Shown piece after piece: positions 1-23,412 of a DNA stretch of 64,000 nt (its first letter is position 1; each line of letters opens with the position of its first letter). The stretch lies in assembly GCA_033675265.1 (NCBI GenBank), contig JAUJYZ010000948.1, positions 896,501 through 960,500 on the forward strand, written 5' to 3'. The notes under the pieces were generated by a model. It saw nothing but the letters and a program-made list of their open reading frames with translations. It was not told the DNA's origin and made no database searches. This stretch comes from Actinostola sp. cb2023 (lineage: Eukaryota > Cnidaria > Anthozoa > Actiniaria > Actinostolidae). A program made the translations under genes and the position numbers.

Positions 1-240
1 ATCCACCTCTCCCTGCCAAAAGTTTTCTATCTCCAGATGAATGGAGAAACTGGGAAATGGAAGGGAAAAAGAGAGATTGGGAAGTTGGAAGGGAGAGAGA
101 GCAGACAACATGGGTGTAGGCAGGAGGAGGTCACAGGGTGTCTGTGAACCCCCCTTCCTCTGGTTCTACTCTTTAAATTTATATGTTTGAGGGGGGGGGG
201 GGGGGGGGGGGGATTTGGTGGTGAACGATATGGAGTGTGA

Positions 241-271
<31 letters not shown>

Positions 272-895
272 AAAAAATCGCCCCCCCAATGGAAAATCCT
301 GACTACGCCCCTGGACAAATATGCAATTTTCAATTAGTGCCATTTTATACCTTCAAAGGTTAATTCCTATTAACCTTTGAATTTATCATTATACACCAAC
401 ACAGCCCTTACTAGTGTACTTGCTAGTTTCCATTTCTATTTTATACCTGCAATGGCCTCTCTGTCTCTTTTGCTCACATGACCTGCCATTTCTTTTAAGT
501 CCCACGGTTGTAGTAGCAGTCTTTCTTATGTATTCTTTCCCACATTTGTCACATTTATCAACAAACATGTTGCCATGGAGCTCTGATAGCTTGGACCTTG
601 GATGAAAATAGGAACTTAATTTATGCTGCTAGACAACTTCCAGACAACTGTTCTTTGCGCTGATATAACTGTTTTACATATCAACGAGCTGGAACAGTTT
701 TATTGGCTAATAGTAATACTAGTAATGTAGTTATAAATACATGCAAGTACTCCAATGTCATACTTTTAAGCTGTACACGTCACATGTAAGCTGTCATACT
801 ACAGGTAGAGAGTTGGCTTGAATGTGCAAACCGATTTAGCACTAAAATTAAAATACATCTAAATATCATATAAATTGACGATTAGTATATTTTAC
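1..895. other. SIRT6 intron and flank, no exon seen
   Basis: No coding exon could be recognised. The stretch follows the donor site of SIRT6 exon 2 on the minus strand, so it should be the start of SIRT6 intron 2. It holds a run of about 20 G (about 191-211) and a run of about 29 C (241-269), then AT-rich sequence. The rest of SIRT6 must lie left of the window or in exons too short to recognise. Confidence 0.6.
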
Positions 896-1347
896 CTCGG
901 AAATCCCGATTTTAGATGCAAACCATCGACATTTTGGCTGATGACATAATGAATGAGTCCTTCCTGAACCATCTTCATCAAAGCCATGTGAGTCAACGAA
1001 GGCTCAGCTGTCTCAAAAGATACTTCGAAATTAGGACTTAAGCCCTTCTCTTCTAAAGTCCATACTCCTTTAGGCCCACGAAAATCTGGAATTCCCGACG
1101 ATGTGCTGATACCGGCGCCGGTATGAACAACAACATGGCTGGCATCGCGGATCCATTCGACCAAACGCTCAACTTTCGACTCCAATTCCTCAGCTGAATC
1201 GAAATACTGAAGCAAAATACAACGATGAACAGTTAGCATAGACATTCAAAATTGCTCAGTTCAATTTTCGTGGAAATCTACCTCTGGTAAGCCGCATTTT
1301 CCTTTGTTAGGATAGTCAGATAGTCCAGCAGCGTAGTTCACTGACAT
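896..1347 (-). CDS. SIRT6: NAD-dependent protein deacylase sirtuin-6, first two exons (partial)
   Basis: Sirtuin-6 removes acyl groups and ADP-ribosylates proteins using NAD+. It acts on chromatin in telomere upkeep, DNA-break repair and metabolic gene control. Exon 1 is 1282-1347 (22 codons, phase 0); exon 2 is 896-1206 and ends in phase 2 at a CGAG|GTAAAA donor. The N-terminus MSVNYAAGLS...KGKCGLPE is nearly identical to that of vertebrate SIRT6 as I recall it. Exon 2 carries the NAD-binding GAGIS (residues 52-56), GIPDFRGP (60-67) and QNVDGLH motifs of the Rossmann core, then the SGFPR turn before the zinc module. The catalytic histidine, the zinc cysteines and the C-terminus are missing because the gene runs off the left edge. 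It is transcribed away from NR2C2AP, from a shared 102-bp interval. SIRT7 is excluded by the N-terminus. Confidence 0.95.
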
Positions 1348-1449
1348 TTTAATTTCACTTGCTCCTGAAGTTGGAGAGGAAACTGGGAATAGGCACTTTA
1401 TTTTATGATCGCATGGGGCACCATTCGAATAAGGGACCTTATTTTCAAG
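1348..1449. promoter_or_regulatory. Compact divergent promoter between SIRT6 and NR2C2AP
   Basis: Only 102 bp separate the two divergent start codons, so both promoters and both 5' leaders must sit in or overlap this interval. No TATA box is visible. The motif CAAGATGGCGGAC (1446-1458) overlaps the NR2C2AP start and matches the YY1-type element often found at metazoan transcription starts. Shared control is inference. Confidence 0.6.
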
Positions 1450-3339
1450 ATGGCGGACGAGACCGAAGTTTCGTTGATAGATGGAAATACTCGTATTAAG
1501 TGAGTAACTGGGAAACGTAGGGACGAAATTTTGATACACTTTGAAACATAAATATCATGTAGCCATGGTGGTGAAACTAGAGATTCTTCGGATTTTCTAG
1601 CGCGCAGAAAATTAAAATTCGAGTGTCGCAAAAGCCAAAAATGCCCCAAAATGTTAATAGTATAAGTTGATATTATATTAATGTTATCCCTTTTAAGGGT
1701 TAGCTCAGTACTGAATAGAGATGTCAAGGAATACGGAAAGCAATTCATGTTTGACGGTGAGGAAGAGACTTGTTGGAACTCTGACCAGGTGAAACACAGG
1801 AAGCCCAAATTTGAGATTAGCAACACACCTTGCATAATGTTATTCCCATTATATTAAATACATCTACAATACAATATATACATTTGCCATTTGTTATTTT
1901 GCAAACTTGTGTGGCTGAGTGACCTGTGGCCGGGACTCCCATTGCCAGGTTTCATATCGTGAGAGACTGGGTACGAATCCCTAAATATTGTAATAATGAA
2001 CACAAGACCCACATAGCCAAACTGAGCACATCGAGTTAAGCAAAATCCCAAAGTTTGGTGTTAATCGAGTCAATATTGAACGACTTATGGCCAATCAAAA
2101 ATGATATAATTTACAAAGAAATGTATGGGTTGCCGGACAACTGTCCGCTGCTCCATACATTTCTTTGTAAATTCTAGCATATTTGATTGGCCGTAAGTCG
2201 CATATTGACCCACATAGCCACCAAACTTTAGGATTTTGCTTAACTCATCGGATTGGGTATTGCATGTTGATTATCACAATATTTAGGGATTCGTACCCAG
2301 TCTCTCACGATATGAAACCCGGCAATGTGAAAAGGACAGGGATGTCAGATCGTATCAAACCTCTAAAGGAGACCATTCTGGGCGTGGCTCAAGCGTTATT
2401 TGACCCCTAAAAGATACCTCTTGCCATTCTAAACCAGAAATACATTACAGATTTCCTGCCTGATCGGTCTAGACCACCAACACAATATAGGTCATTTTTA
2501 TATCTTCGCTAGTTGAGCTGCATCCTTTCATAATTCAGCTGCCTGCTGCAAGGAAGGATGTCATTAGCGACTCTGATCTTCTATCTTCTGACAAAAAGTA
2601 TCCATATAATAAAACATTGTGTTTTTTTTTTCAGGGAACTCCTCAATATGTGATGTTTGACTTTGGTAAAGAAGTGAAACTCAAGAAAATTCACCTTAAG
2701 TTTCAAGGAGGATTTGTTGGTTGTGAATGTTGCGTGGAGGGAGGAGATTCTTCTAAAAATTTAGAAACATTATTTCAATTCTACCCTGATGATACAAATT
2801 CATTACAAGTATCCTTGTCAAATAGAAATGATTATGATGACAATAGTATTGTAGTATCATCATCATCACTATCATTACAATAATAGTATCATCATTTCCA
2901 TCCATTCTCACTACAATCTCATTTTATTTATTTATTTGACTTCGCCTTAATCATCACAATAGTAGTAACATCATTTCCATCATTCTCTCTACAATCAACA
3001 TCATCATCATCCAACATCACAATAGAAGTAACATCATTTCCATCATTCTCTCTACAATCATCATCAACATCATCATCATCCAACATCACAATAGTAGTAA
3101 CATCATTTCCATCATTCTCACTACAATCATCATCATCATCCTGATTGACATTTCTTTCACATTATTTTCTTATTACCTTCCACAACTTTTTAGACCATTT
3201 TCAACATCATATTCTCTTAACTTTATTACAGATTTTTCCAGCTGACTGCAATAAATCTTTTAAAGTTTTCAAAATTATATTCGCTAAAAGTACAGATTTT
3301 TTTGGTAGAATTACAATATACAAGTTAGATTTATGTTGA
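1450..3339 (+). CDS. NR2C2AP: Nuclear receptor 2C2-associated protein homologue (TRA16)
   Basis: Small discoidin-like (F5/8 type C) protein. The vertebrate orthologue binds the orphan nuclear receptor TR4 (NR2C2) and represses it. Four exons join in frame: 1450-1499, 1698-1788, 2635-2808 and 3232-3339, giving 140 residues against about 139 in human. Diagnostic pieces in order are VSSVLNR (18-24), DGEEETCWNSDQ (36-47), LKFQGGFVGCECC, FYPDDTNSLQ and STDFFGRITIY near the C-terminus. All introns have GT-AG ends. The second intron holds a large foldback repeat and the third a TCATCA-rich minisatellite. The AUG is the first in frame and sits in a CAAGATGGCGG context. The TR4 link is known only for vertebrates; the ancestral role is unknown. 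Confidence 0.95.
1941..2326. mobile_element. Foldback element in NR2C2AP intron 2, with tRNA-like sequence
   Basis: Near-perfect inverted repeat. The left arm (1941 to about 2135) reads as the reverse complement of the right arm (about 2140-2326) around a short loop. The outer arm contains GGGTACGAATCCC, close to a tRNA B box. Just upstream, GTGGCTGAGTG (about 1909-1919) resembles an A box. The element could be a folded-back pair of tRNA-derived SINE copies or a nonautonomous DNA transposon; no transposase is present. Confidence 0.7.
2895..3140 (+). repeat. TCATCA-rich minisatellite in NR2C2AP intron 3
   Basis: Roughly four imperfect copies of a unit of about 60 bp, built from ACATCATTTCCATCATTCTC, CTACAATC and TCATCATC blocks. 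It lies wholly within the intron, ending about 90 bp before the exon 4 acceptor. Confidence 0.8.
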
Positions 3340-3925
3340 TGAACAATAATATTTATTTATATTTTATATGTAAAATAATAATAATAATAAAAATAATGAA
3401 TAGCTATCAATTTGTCTTCTATTGTCTGCTATTGTCCATCCATCAGTTTAAATCGTTGGATCACTTTTTTATACTGTCCTCTTATTGACGATACATTTCG
3501 TCATAACATTGTCCAGTGCCACTGGATCCGCATACTACTTTGAAAATGACGCATTTAATGTCAAAAGAGGACAGACGCAAAAAAAAGTGATGTTTTGTTT
3601 TTTTTTACAATAACAAAAATTATTTTCATGGTTTTAGTGTTTTCTCTACGAATTTCTTGACTAATTCGTTCAGTTCGTAGTCATTTAGTGTCGCAAAGCG
3701 AACGCTATCATTTAGTTTCTGTCGGTATACAAGCTAGTTTTTCTTCTGAAATTTCCTCAAAAATTCATTGGAAAACTGAAATTCGTCCATTGATGAAATT
3801 TTTTCCATTGATCTTCAGCTTTGTACGCGCCATTGTCTGTGCTCTTATTGATGATGAAAATTAACCAATCAGCGCGCAAGAAATTTGTAAGTTATTGTAA
3901 TAAAATAGTTGGAAGATAGAGTGCA

Positions 3926-4070
3926 TAGAGTGCAGTCCATATGTCCGTGAAATAATACTATTACTAAATAGTACTAAATAGTGTTATTTCTATTGTTTTC
4001 TATTGTTTCATCAGTGCTATTTAGTACTAATTAGTTAGTACTGTTTCACGGACATATGGACTGCACTCTA
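3926..4070. mobile_element. Palindromic MITE, TAGAGTGCA family, copy 1
   Basis: Inverted ends TAGAGTGCAGTCCATATG and its complement flank an AT-rich core built from TAGTACTAAATAGTG blocks. TA dinucleotides at both ends fit a Tc1/mariner-type TA target duplication. A second copy with the same core is at 18182-18328. Confidence 0.75.
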
Positions 4071-4869
4071 CAATATATCCATGCACTAAATAGTACAAAA
4101 TAGCACTAATTAAACAATGGAAAACAAAGGATTTTGTACTATTTAGTTGCTAAGTTGTTTCATGGTTTTAGTGTTTGCACTCTATCAGAAGATTCAGTTG
4201 ACGTTTTTTGGAGGCTAAGTTATAAAGTGTATAAAAGGACCTTTAGTTCAAGGTTGTCAAAAGAAGCTTTCAACTATTTGCAGGCTAGGCATTCTTTGTG
4301 CTTTGCATGGCATGGGCCACTTCAAATAAACAGTGCAATATTGCTGGCAATATGGTTGCATGGTGTCCACCCCCCTGCGATAAAGGAGGACATTGTTATT
4401 GAAGGGGGGGGGGGGGGGGGGGTTCTTCAAGGTAAAATATAAACAGGGGTGACCGTCGGAAAACCTTGAAAAATATCCTAAAAAAATATCAGACTGAAAA
4501 ATTTCCCAACCCTAAAAATACCTTGTGGTGATCCTACTTCTGCAACATTGCATGCAACAAATAAGGGGAAAGGGAACACATGCTGAAATTGTATGGGAAT
4601 GGCTATTAAAAATTGTGAATCTAAAAAGTCCCTTTCAAGCTTTAAATTTATAGTGAATGAGAAATAAAGTGAGAAAAAGGAATGGGAGAAAAAGGAAAAC
4701 TCTCACTAGCTAAAAAAATTCATATTCCTTTACAAATATTTATGATAAAATGAAACTTTCAAAGGCGCCTAACGCTCAAACTACGTGCATAAAAAAATTA
4801 AGAACAATACATTTCTACGATTTATTCCCCTGGCCCACCCCACTGAAATATCCTTTGACCTCCCATGAT

Positions 4870-4878
4870 TCACGTGAC
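4870..4878. promoter_or_regulatory. CACGTG (CLEAR-like E-box) just upstream of SNX2
   Basis: TCACGTGAC lies 19 bp before the SNX2 start codon. On the other strand it reads GTCACGTGA, nine of the ten bases of the CLEAR consensus bound by TFEB/MITF-type factors. The glucocerebrosidase promoter has the same 9-mer. Function is inferred from the motif only. Confidence 0.4.
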
Positions 4879-4896
4879 TGGTACGAAGGAGTCAAG

Positions 4897-17812
<12,916 letters not shown>

Positions 17813-18181
17813 TTTGATAGGAATCATATAATAGGAATACAGCAGAAATGTATCAGTATTTTTATTATAAAAGAAGTCATGTAATTGCATGTCATAAGCA
17901 GTAATCGATAAATAGCAAGGATAAAAACCAAACCGTGAAGTTACAGAGAGTTTTGTTCCATTCTCAACGCGAAGGGAAGTGTTGAAATCGTTCTCGCTTG
18001 ATTGACTCAATGATTCTTGTATTCAAAACAAAGTTTATTTACACTCCAAAATCAACCATGTATTGCACTGGTCACCATAGCAACATACAAATGAATATGC
18101 ATAAATCTTGATGTCATCCACGATTGGTTAATTGTCATGTGATTGATGGGTGTAAAGCCTGTTAGCTGTTATTAGTACAAG

Positions 18182-18328
18182 TAGAGTGCAATTTAGAAAA
18201 GCGTGAAATAGTACTAACTTTATATAGTACTAAATAGTGCTATTTCTATTGTTTTCTATTGTTTCATTAGTGCTATTTAGTACTAATTAGTTAAATTTAG
18301 TTTTCACACTTTTCTAAATTGTACTCTA
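18182..18328. mobile_element. Palindromic MITE, TAGAGTGCA family, copy 2
   Basis: Ends TAGAGTGCAATTTAGAAAAG and its complement, with TA at both termini. It shares the central TTTCTATTGTTTTCTATTG block with the copy at 3926. It lies downstream of SNX2, before the AATAAA at 18386. Confidence 0.75.
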
Positions 18329-18607
18329 AGCAGTAGATACCTTATATTAGTACATTGAGTTCCTGAATGTTGTAAATTTAGAATTAATAAAATATGGCAT
18401 CTTTGTTTTTGTTTTGGTATTTGTTTCCCTTCTCATTTCACGTACCAACTTTTGTAAGTGTGTTGACGACATGTTGTACCTTGTATGCAGTTTGGAGCCA
18501 ATCCGATGAGATTTAGCCTTTTAGCGAATCAGCTACAAATTGAGTATAGAAGTAGAAAAGTGCCAGCAGGAACACACTTGCAAAACCTGATGTTTCTTTA
18601 TTAATCA

Positions 18608-18749
18608 TTGACGACTCTTAAATAATATTCATATGCGGGCGGCGCCTCTAATCCAGGAGTTGTTGTTTTGTTATTCTAATTTCTGCTTTTGTTTTCTATC
18701 TCAGAAGTGAGGCTAAGCCTGCATATGAATATTATTTAAGAGTTGTCAA
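18608..18749. mobile_element. Short MITE with conserved GAGGCTAAG core, copy 1
   Basis: Ends TTGACGACTCTTAAATAATA and complement. The core, from AGGAGTTGTTGTTTTGTTAT to GAAGTGAGGCTAAG, recurs in reverse at 41861-41994, although the two elements have different ends. Confidence 0.65.
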
Positions 18750-19269
18750 TAGGATGTAGAGAGAAAGGGGGGGGGGGGGGGGGGGGGGGGGCCCCTGTGC
18801 TGTGTCCTGTCCTGAGTGCTTCGATTGGTTTGAGTGATTTGATTGGTTGTTTTAGTTACAACTTTCTGGTGGCATTTGTCCTTGATGAAAGACTTATTTT
18901 TCATACTTAATTTTTTTAGATTTTTTTAAAACTTAAAGTTCTTTCTCCAGCAAATTGGATAGACTTTTTAGTTTGTTAACAATATCACTATTAAATGATG
19001 AAGGACAGGCCCTTCATGGCTGAAGTCAGCGTGTAACATTCCAATGGTGTATTATATAATCATATGTCCAGGAACAGATGACTAGGGTTGATGGTAGTGT
19101 TGTTGGAAAGATATTGACAGAATTACAGTTGTACATTAATCCAGGATTGACAGATATTGTTTTAGGAAGATGGAGGACAGCATCATGCAAATGGATCTGG
19201 GTGAGAGGATTGTGTAGCGACCTACAAAATTAATGTATTCACCATTTTGGAGTTGATTTTTGTGGGGCT

Positions 19270-19380
19270 AATGAGGGTTTATCACATAATTTCAAAACTC
19301 GTAGGACAAAAAATGATTATCATAGCTGGAAAGAGCTCGTTGAAATTAGTAAAAATGTGAAGTTTGGAAAAGATCGCTCA
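19270..19380 (+). mobile_element. AATGAGGGTTTATCAC MITE family, half copy
   Basis: Only the left arm is present, from AATGAGGGTTTATCACATAA to GGAAAAGATCGCTCA; it then breaks into unrelated sequence. Confidence 0.7.
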
Positions 19381-20435
19381 TTCAGCAGCTGACGAACCAG
19401 CCGTTATCCCTCCGGAGTCCGGGTTGGTAGGGGTCAGTGAGAGAAGAACCCCCCACCCCCTGGGGCTTATCCATAATAATATAGCAGTAATAATGTATAA
19501 ATGCCCAGCCAAGAATTGACTACTCAATTTATGTACTCCAAGTCAGCACACCAACCAAAGAGGGAAGAAGCGAAGGGGGGAATATCCTTATCTTCATACT
19601 GCCACTGTGACCACCCAAGAACACAGTTGCAATTTCTGGTTTGCAATCGAAGGTCTCTTTGCAAGAATAACTGGTAAATCCAAATTCTCCTTTGGAATTC
19701 AAAGAGCCTCGAGGAGATTTTAGTTTTTGACTAGAGATCGCTTGTGTTGTTTTTGTATGGACCCCTTAGTTAGACTTGCGACATCAAAGAAGCCACTTTG
19801 GGCATAATTTGATACTGCGATCTACTACAAATCTACTAGCTGCAACCTCTGTCTTGAGTGCTCATATAGTAATGCGCAGACAGCCATGGAAAACCTTGTT
19901 TGTTATTTTGTCATAAATGACTGCACATCAATTGCCATTCAGCTCAGACTGATGTTTGAATGATAATTAAGTTCTGATGTTTTTATTCTTTGCAGGCAAA
20001 ATGAGGTTGGGCATCAACTGTTTTTCATGGACAAATTCTAGTCACAATATTGCACATCAATGTTGCAATATTGCACCCTGAAATAATGTATCTGTCCGAA
20101 TATCATATTTTTGAATTAATTTAAAATTTTAATTTCAAATTGTTTTAAAATTCCTATAAGTTTTAATATTGATGCAAATACAGAAAACTCTTAAAGAATC
20201 TAAAATATTGTAAAATCATGTATGCATGATCAACTCCTTCCTGTTTTGAGTCCAAGACGAGGTTCAAGAGGTGAAGAATGTGTATAAATTATATCATGAA
20301 AATATTAATTGAATATTAGCGATTATCGTATGCTTATGGTCTTATAGAGTGTAATCAAAAACACTCTGACCGATTAGGTGAAAGTTACGGAGGCCATCTA
20401 AATCTGATCAACACTGTGTTGACCCCATGTTGTGT

Positions 20436-21170
20436 TTATCTCTCGTCTCTATCGAATTCCGTTGATTCGAGTTTATTCACAGTATTCCTTATTACATCTT
20501 GTCGAATTTCCCAATAAGAAGGACAAGAACTTCCATACATCTCAACTCGTACCTGTTCGCTCGATGTGACTAGTCTTAAAGCGAAGAATTCTTCTATCAA
20601 ACTCGAATATTCGACATAATAGCGATACATAGTCTGGCGTGTTTCGGGGTCCGTGATCAAGAAAAAGAAAACTTTGAGTAGGTTGTCGTCGTCTTCGTTC
20701 ACCATCATAGGTTCAAAATACTGTCCTCCGGTGAAAACGAACCCATCAAAAGTAGACACTTCCCTGACAAACGCAGAAATATGAATCGCATCGAAGAGTT
20801 CGTTTCCCAACGACGTCTTTACTCGCATAATGGCATCTACGACATCCTCCGCTTCGGAATATCTTTTGTTTTCAATCAAAAATCCCATCTCCACCGTCGC
20901 AGAGTTCAAAAGTTCATGGAGTTTTGTCCTCAGTTCTGCAATGCTAGCTTTATCTCCGACATCGACGTAGATATTCCTCCAAGTCAAAGAATGCTGCAAC
21001 TTCAGAAGTAACGTTTCAAGTCCATAGTTTGCGTTTTTGGCTTCGCTTCTCGTCGAGCCCCGTGTACTGGCGGTCGAGATCGCTGTCTCATCCTCGTTCA
21101 GCAATGGTGCGTACGAAGCGTCGTCTAGATCCACATTGGATCCACTCTCTTTGGTATTAAAACAACCCAT
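20436..21170 (-). CDS. Single-exon protein of unrecognised family with N-terminal lipidation motif (paralogue 1)
   Basis: Intact single-exon frame of 244 residues from the chosen AUG; I do not recognise the family. The frame also has an AUG three codons earlier, but the second AUG has a stronger context (G at -3 and +4) and gives MGCFNTKES. That matches the consensus for N-myristoylation plus palmitoylation (Gly2, Cys3, Thr6). A low-complexity segment (about 10-45) precedes a mixed alpha/beta region with SLTWRNIYVDVGDKA, a hydrophobic KVFFFLITD strand, and the C-terminal signature GSSCPSYWEIRQDVIRN. The 30040-30795 gene shares this architecture and signature. There is no signal peptide or membrane segment. 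Membrane tethering by lipid is inferred from the motif only. It stands alone, about 2.6 kb downstream of SNX2 and on the opposite strand. Confidence 0.8.
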   Translation of the reverse strand: MGCFNTKESGSNVDLDDASYAPLLNEDETAISTASTRGSTRSEAKNANYGLETLLLKLQHSLTWRNIYVDVGDKASIAELRTKLHELLNSATVEMGFLIENKRYSEAEDVVDAIMRVKTSLGNELFDAIHISAFVREVSTFDGFVFTGGQYFEPMMVNEDDDNLLKVFFFLITDPETRQTMYRYYVEYSSLIEEFFALRLVTSSEQVRVEMYGSSCPSYWEIRQDVIRNTVNKLESTEFDRDER

Positions 21171-21582
21171 TGCTTGCATTGAGTGTCGATTTGGTCACCT
21201 AACTTTAATACTTCTTTATTGAAGTTCAGTGTCACTTAGAAGTGTCAATAAAAAGCTTACTCAAGCGTATATTGACAACGGTTTCTTGACAGCTATGTCA
21301 ACATTATAGGCCAACTTTCAGAAACTTCGAATTAGAACGTTTGATCAAAGATTCTTTTTGGGAGACACGGAAGACATCTCTCTTGAAGTCGATATTAGTT
21401 TTATATATTGCGATTGCAGACATAAATATTGATATGAAGAATATCTCCGTATAATGTTTAGTGAAACTCGATTCCTCGTCGCTTAGAAACGCTCAGTTAC
21501 CTTTGTCCATACTATATTTCCCCAGAAATTGACATCTTGATAGTTCGGTTATATAGAAAACCAATCAGTAATAGCCACAAAG

Positions 21583-22148
21583 CCATTTCAATGTCATTTG
21601 TTCGTCTCTGCGCATGCCAATTTCAATGTCATTTGTAAGATTTGTTCGTCTCTGCAAACAGCCATTTCAATGTCATTTGTTCGTCTCTGCAAAGCCATTT
21701 CAATGCCATTTGTTCGTCTCTGCAAAGCCATTTCAATGTCATTTGTTCGTCTCTGCAAAGCCATTTCAATGTCATTTGTTCGTCTCTGCAAACCATTTCA
21801 ATCAGTGCCATTTGTTCGTCTCTGCAAAGCCATTTCAATGTCATTTGTTCGTCTCTGCAAAGCCATTTCAATGTCATTTGTTCGTCTCTGCGCATGCCAA
21901 TTTCAATGTCATTTGTAAGATTTGTTCGTCTCTGCAAAGCCATTTCAATGTCATTTGTTCGTCTCTGCAAACCATTTCAATGCCATTTGTTCGTCTCTGC
22001 AAAGCCATTTCAATGTCATTTGTTCGTCTCTGCAAAGCCATTTCAATGTCATTTGTTCGTCTCTGCGCATGCAAATTTCAATGTCATTTATTCGTCTCTG
22101 CAAAGCATTTCAATGCCATTTGTTCGTCTCTGCAAACCATTTCAATGT
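21583..22148 (+). repeat. 33-bp minisatellite (CATTTCAATGTCATTTGTTC unit)
   Basis: About 17 copies of a 33-bp unit: CATTTCAATGTCATTTGTTC then GTCTCTGCAAAGC. A variant block with GCGCATGCCAATTTC recurs three times, indicating higher-order duplication. The unit length is divisible by three and lacks stops, so several frames stay open on both strands; those frames are artefacts. Confidence 0.95.
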
Positions 22149-22904
22149 CCAGGAAGTCCTCCAATCAGGAGAGTTTGTTAGTGTTCTTTACTTCCCCTTG
22201 ATCAAAATACAAAACACATATTTTGAAGTCGATTAGTTGACATGCAATAATCTATTTTTGGCCGATTCTCCCTCGCCCTGCTCCCTTCTCCTCCCCTCCC
22301 CCCCCCCCCCCCCCCCGTCCCCCCCCCCCCCGTCAATGTTTATATTCTTCAAAAGATTTTAACTTTGTAAGTATTCATTTATGTATTCATCCATTTATTT
22401 TTTCATTCATCTATCTTTTCGTTCATTCATAACCCATCGATAAATCTTCGCGCGCGTCCATTGGTTGAAACGGGTCACGTGGTACAATGTCAGATAATAT
22501 CCCCCAGTTTTGTTTTGAAATGATATCTCCCACTTTGGAGAAAAATGAAATTACCTGAACTTTTTTAAGACTGTAATGTATTTTTAATAGGTAAATTAGC
22601 TTGTATAACATACATGTGGTATACTTTTTCCCCTTTGGGAGATTTTAACGTCGATACGACATGTATTTGAGGTATTTTTTATAATTTTTCGATCCTTGAA
22701 CTACGAACAAACGTCAAAATCGGCGCCCAAAAAGTCACTCAAATAAAACCCAAAATATAAAGAAAATTACTCAAAAAGCTTCAAAAACTTTATTAAAATG
22801 AAAAGATCTCAAACGGAACGGATATTTGAACTCGATGAAACTTGTTTTCTAGTCATCCGTCATTTTGTTTCGGTTTCTTCAACATTGAAGGGTTATAAAA
22901 TAAA

Positions 22905-23085
22905 TAAACCCCTTTCTGGCTTACAGGTATATCGGCTGATAATGTTCTTGGCTTAGAGATGGTCCTCAAAATATCACAGTTGACCTCGAAGCTTCGCTTC
23001 TCGGCCAACTGTTCATTTTTCGGACCATCTCTCAGCCGCGGACATTATCAGCCGATATACCAGTCGCCAGAAGGGGTTTCTTTAC
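22905..23085. mobile_element. Inverted-repeat element (AAACCCCTTTCTGGC ends)
   Basis: AAACCCCTTTCTGGC and GTATATCGGCTGATAATG on the left recur as their complements on the right (ending about 23085), around a loop with GACCTCGAAGCTTCGCTTCT. Confidence 0.7.
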
Positions 23086-23412
23086 TAAATATAGGTTATT
23101 TACCGACTGGGAGGTCCGTATAGTGAAAAACTGTGCCCGAGGTCTTGAAGGTGCTGACCGAGGCCGAAGGCACAGTACCCTGGGTGCCAGAGGTTTTGAG
23201 AAGTTTCAATATTATTAATAATATTATTGTTTATTATCATTATCTATAATTTAATTATTGCACAAATATATCCTATGAAATATTTAATATTGCTGGGCAT
23301 GTAGAGTTTATTTTGTTATAGTTCAATTATGGTCATTTATGAGACTATGCTAATTAGGCTATAATAGTGTATTATTTTGTTCTAATCACATATTTTACTC
23401 TTTAAATTAAGG

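Larger units (their letters stand above)
3340..4896. other. Intergenic region NR2C2AP to SNX2
   Basis: No gene is supported. It holds a TA-flanked palindromic element (3926-4070) with a decayed second half-copy to about 4145, a G run of 17 (about 4406-4422), and AT-rich sequence leading to the SNX2 start. Confidence 0.6.
18329..20435. other. Intergenic region between SNX2 and the 20.4-kb gene
   Basis: No gene is supported. It contains the SNX2 AATAAA (18386-18391), a short MITE (18608-18749), a G run of 23 (about 18769-18791), a half copy of the AATGAGGG family (19270-19380) and a relic of the AAATTCTCCTTTG family (about 19665-19745). Confidence 0.6.
21171..23412. other. Intergenic, satellite and C-rich tracts
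   Basis: No gene seen. Holds the 33-bp satellite (21583-22148), two close C runs (about 22299-22331) and an inverted-repeat element (about 22905-23085). Confidence 0.6.

Noticed and set aside
1398..1835. 145-codon minus-strand frame opposite NR2C2AP exons
   Set aside because: It overlaps verified exons of NR2C2AP and the SIRT6 leader and shows no family similarity; a shadow frame.
4134..4442. 102-codon forward frame upstream of SNX2
   Set aside because: It starts in MITE-derived TAGTACTATT sequence and ends in a poly-G run; no similarity or splice signals.
21583..22148. Possible CRISPR-like array (regular 33-bp repeats)
   Set aside because: Repeats are head-to-tail without spacers, in a eukaryotic genome with no cas genes: a minisatellite.
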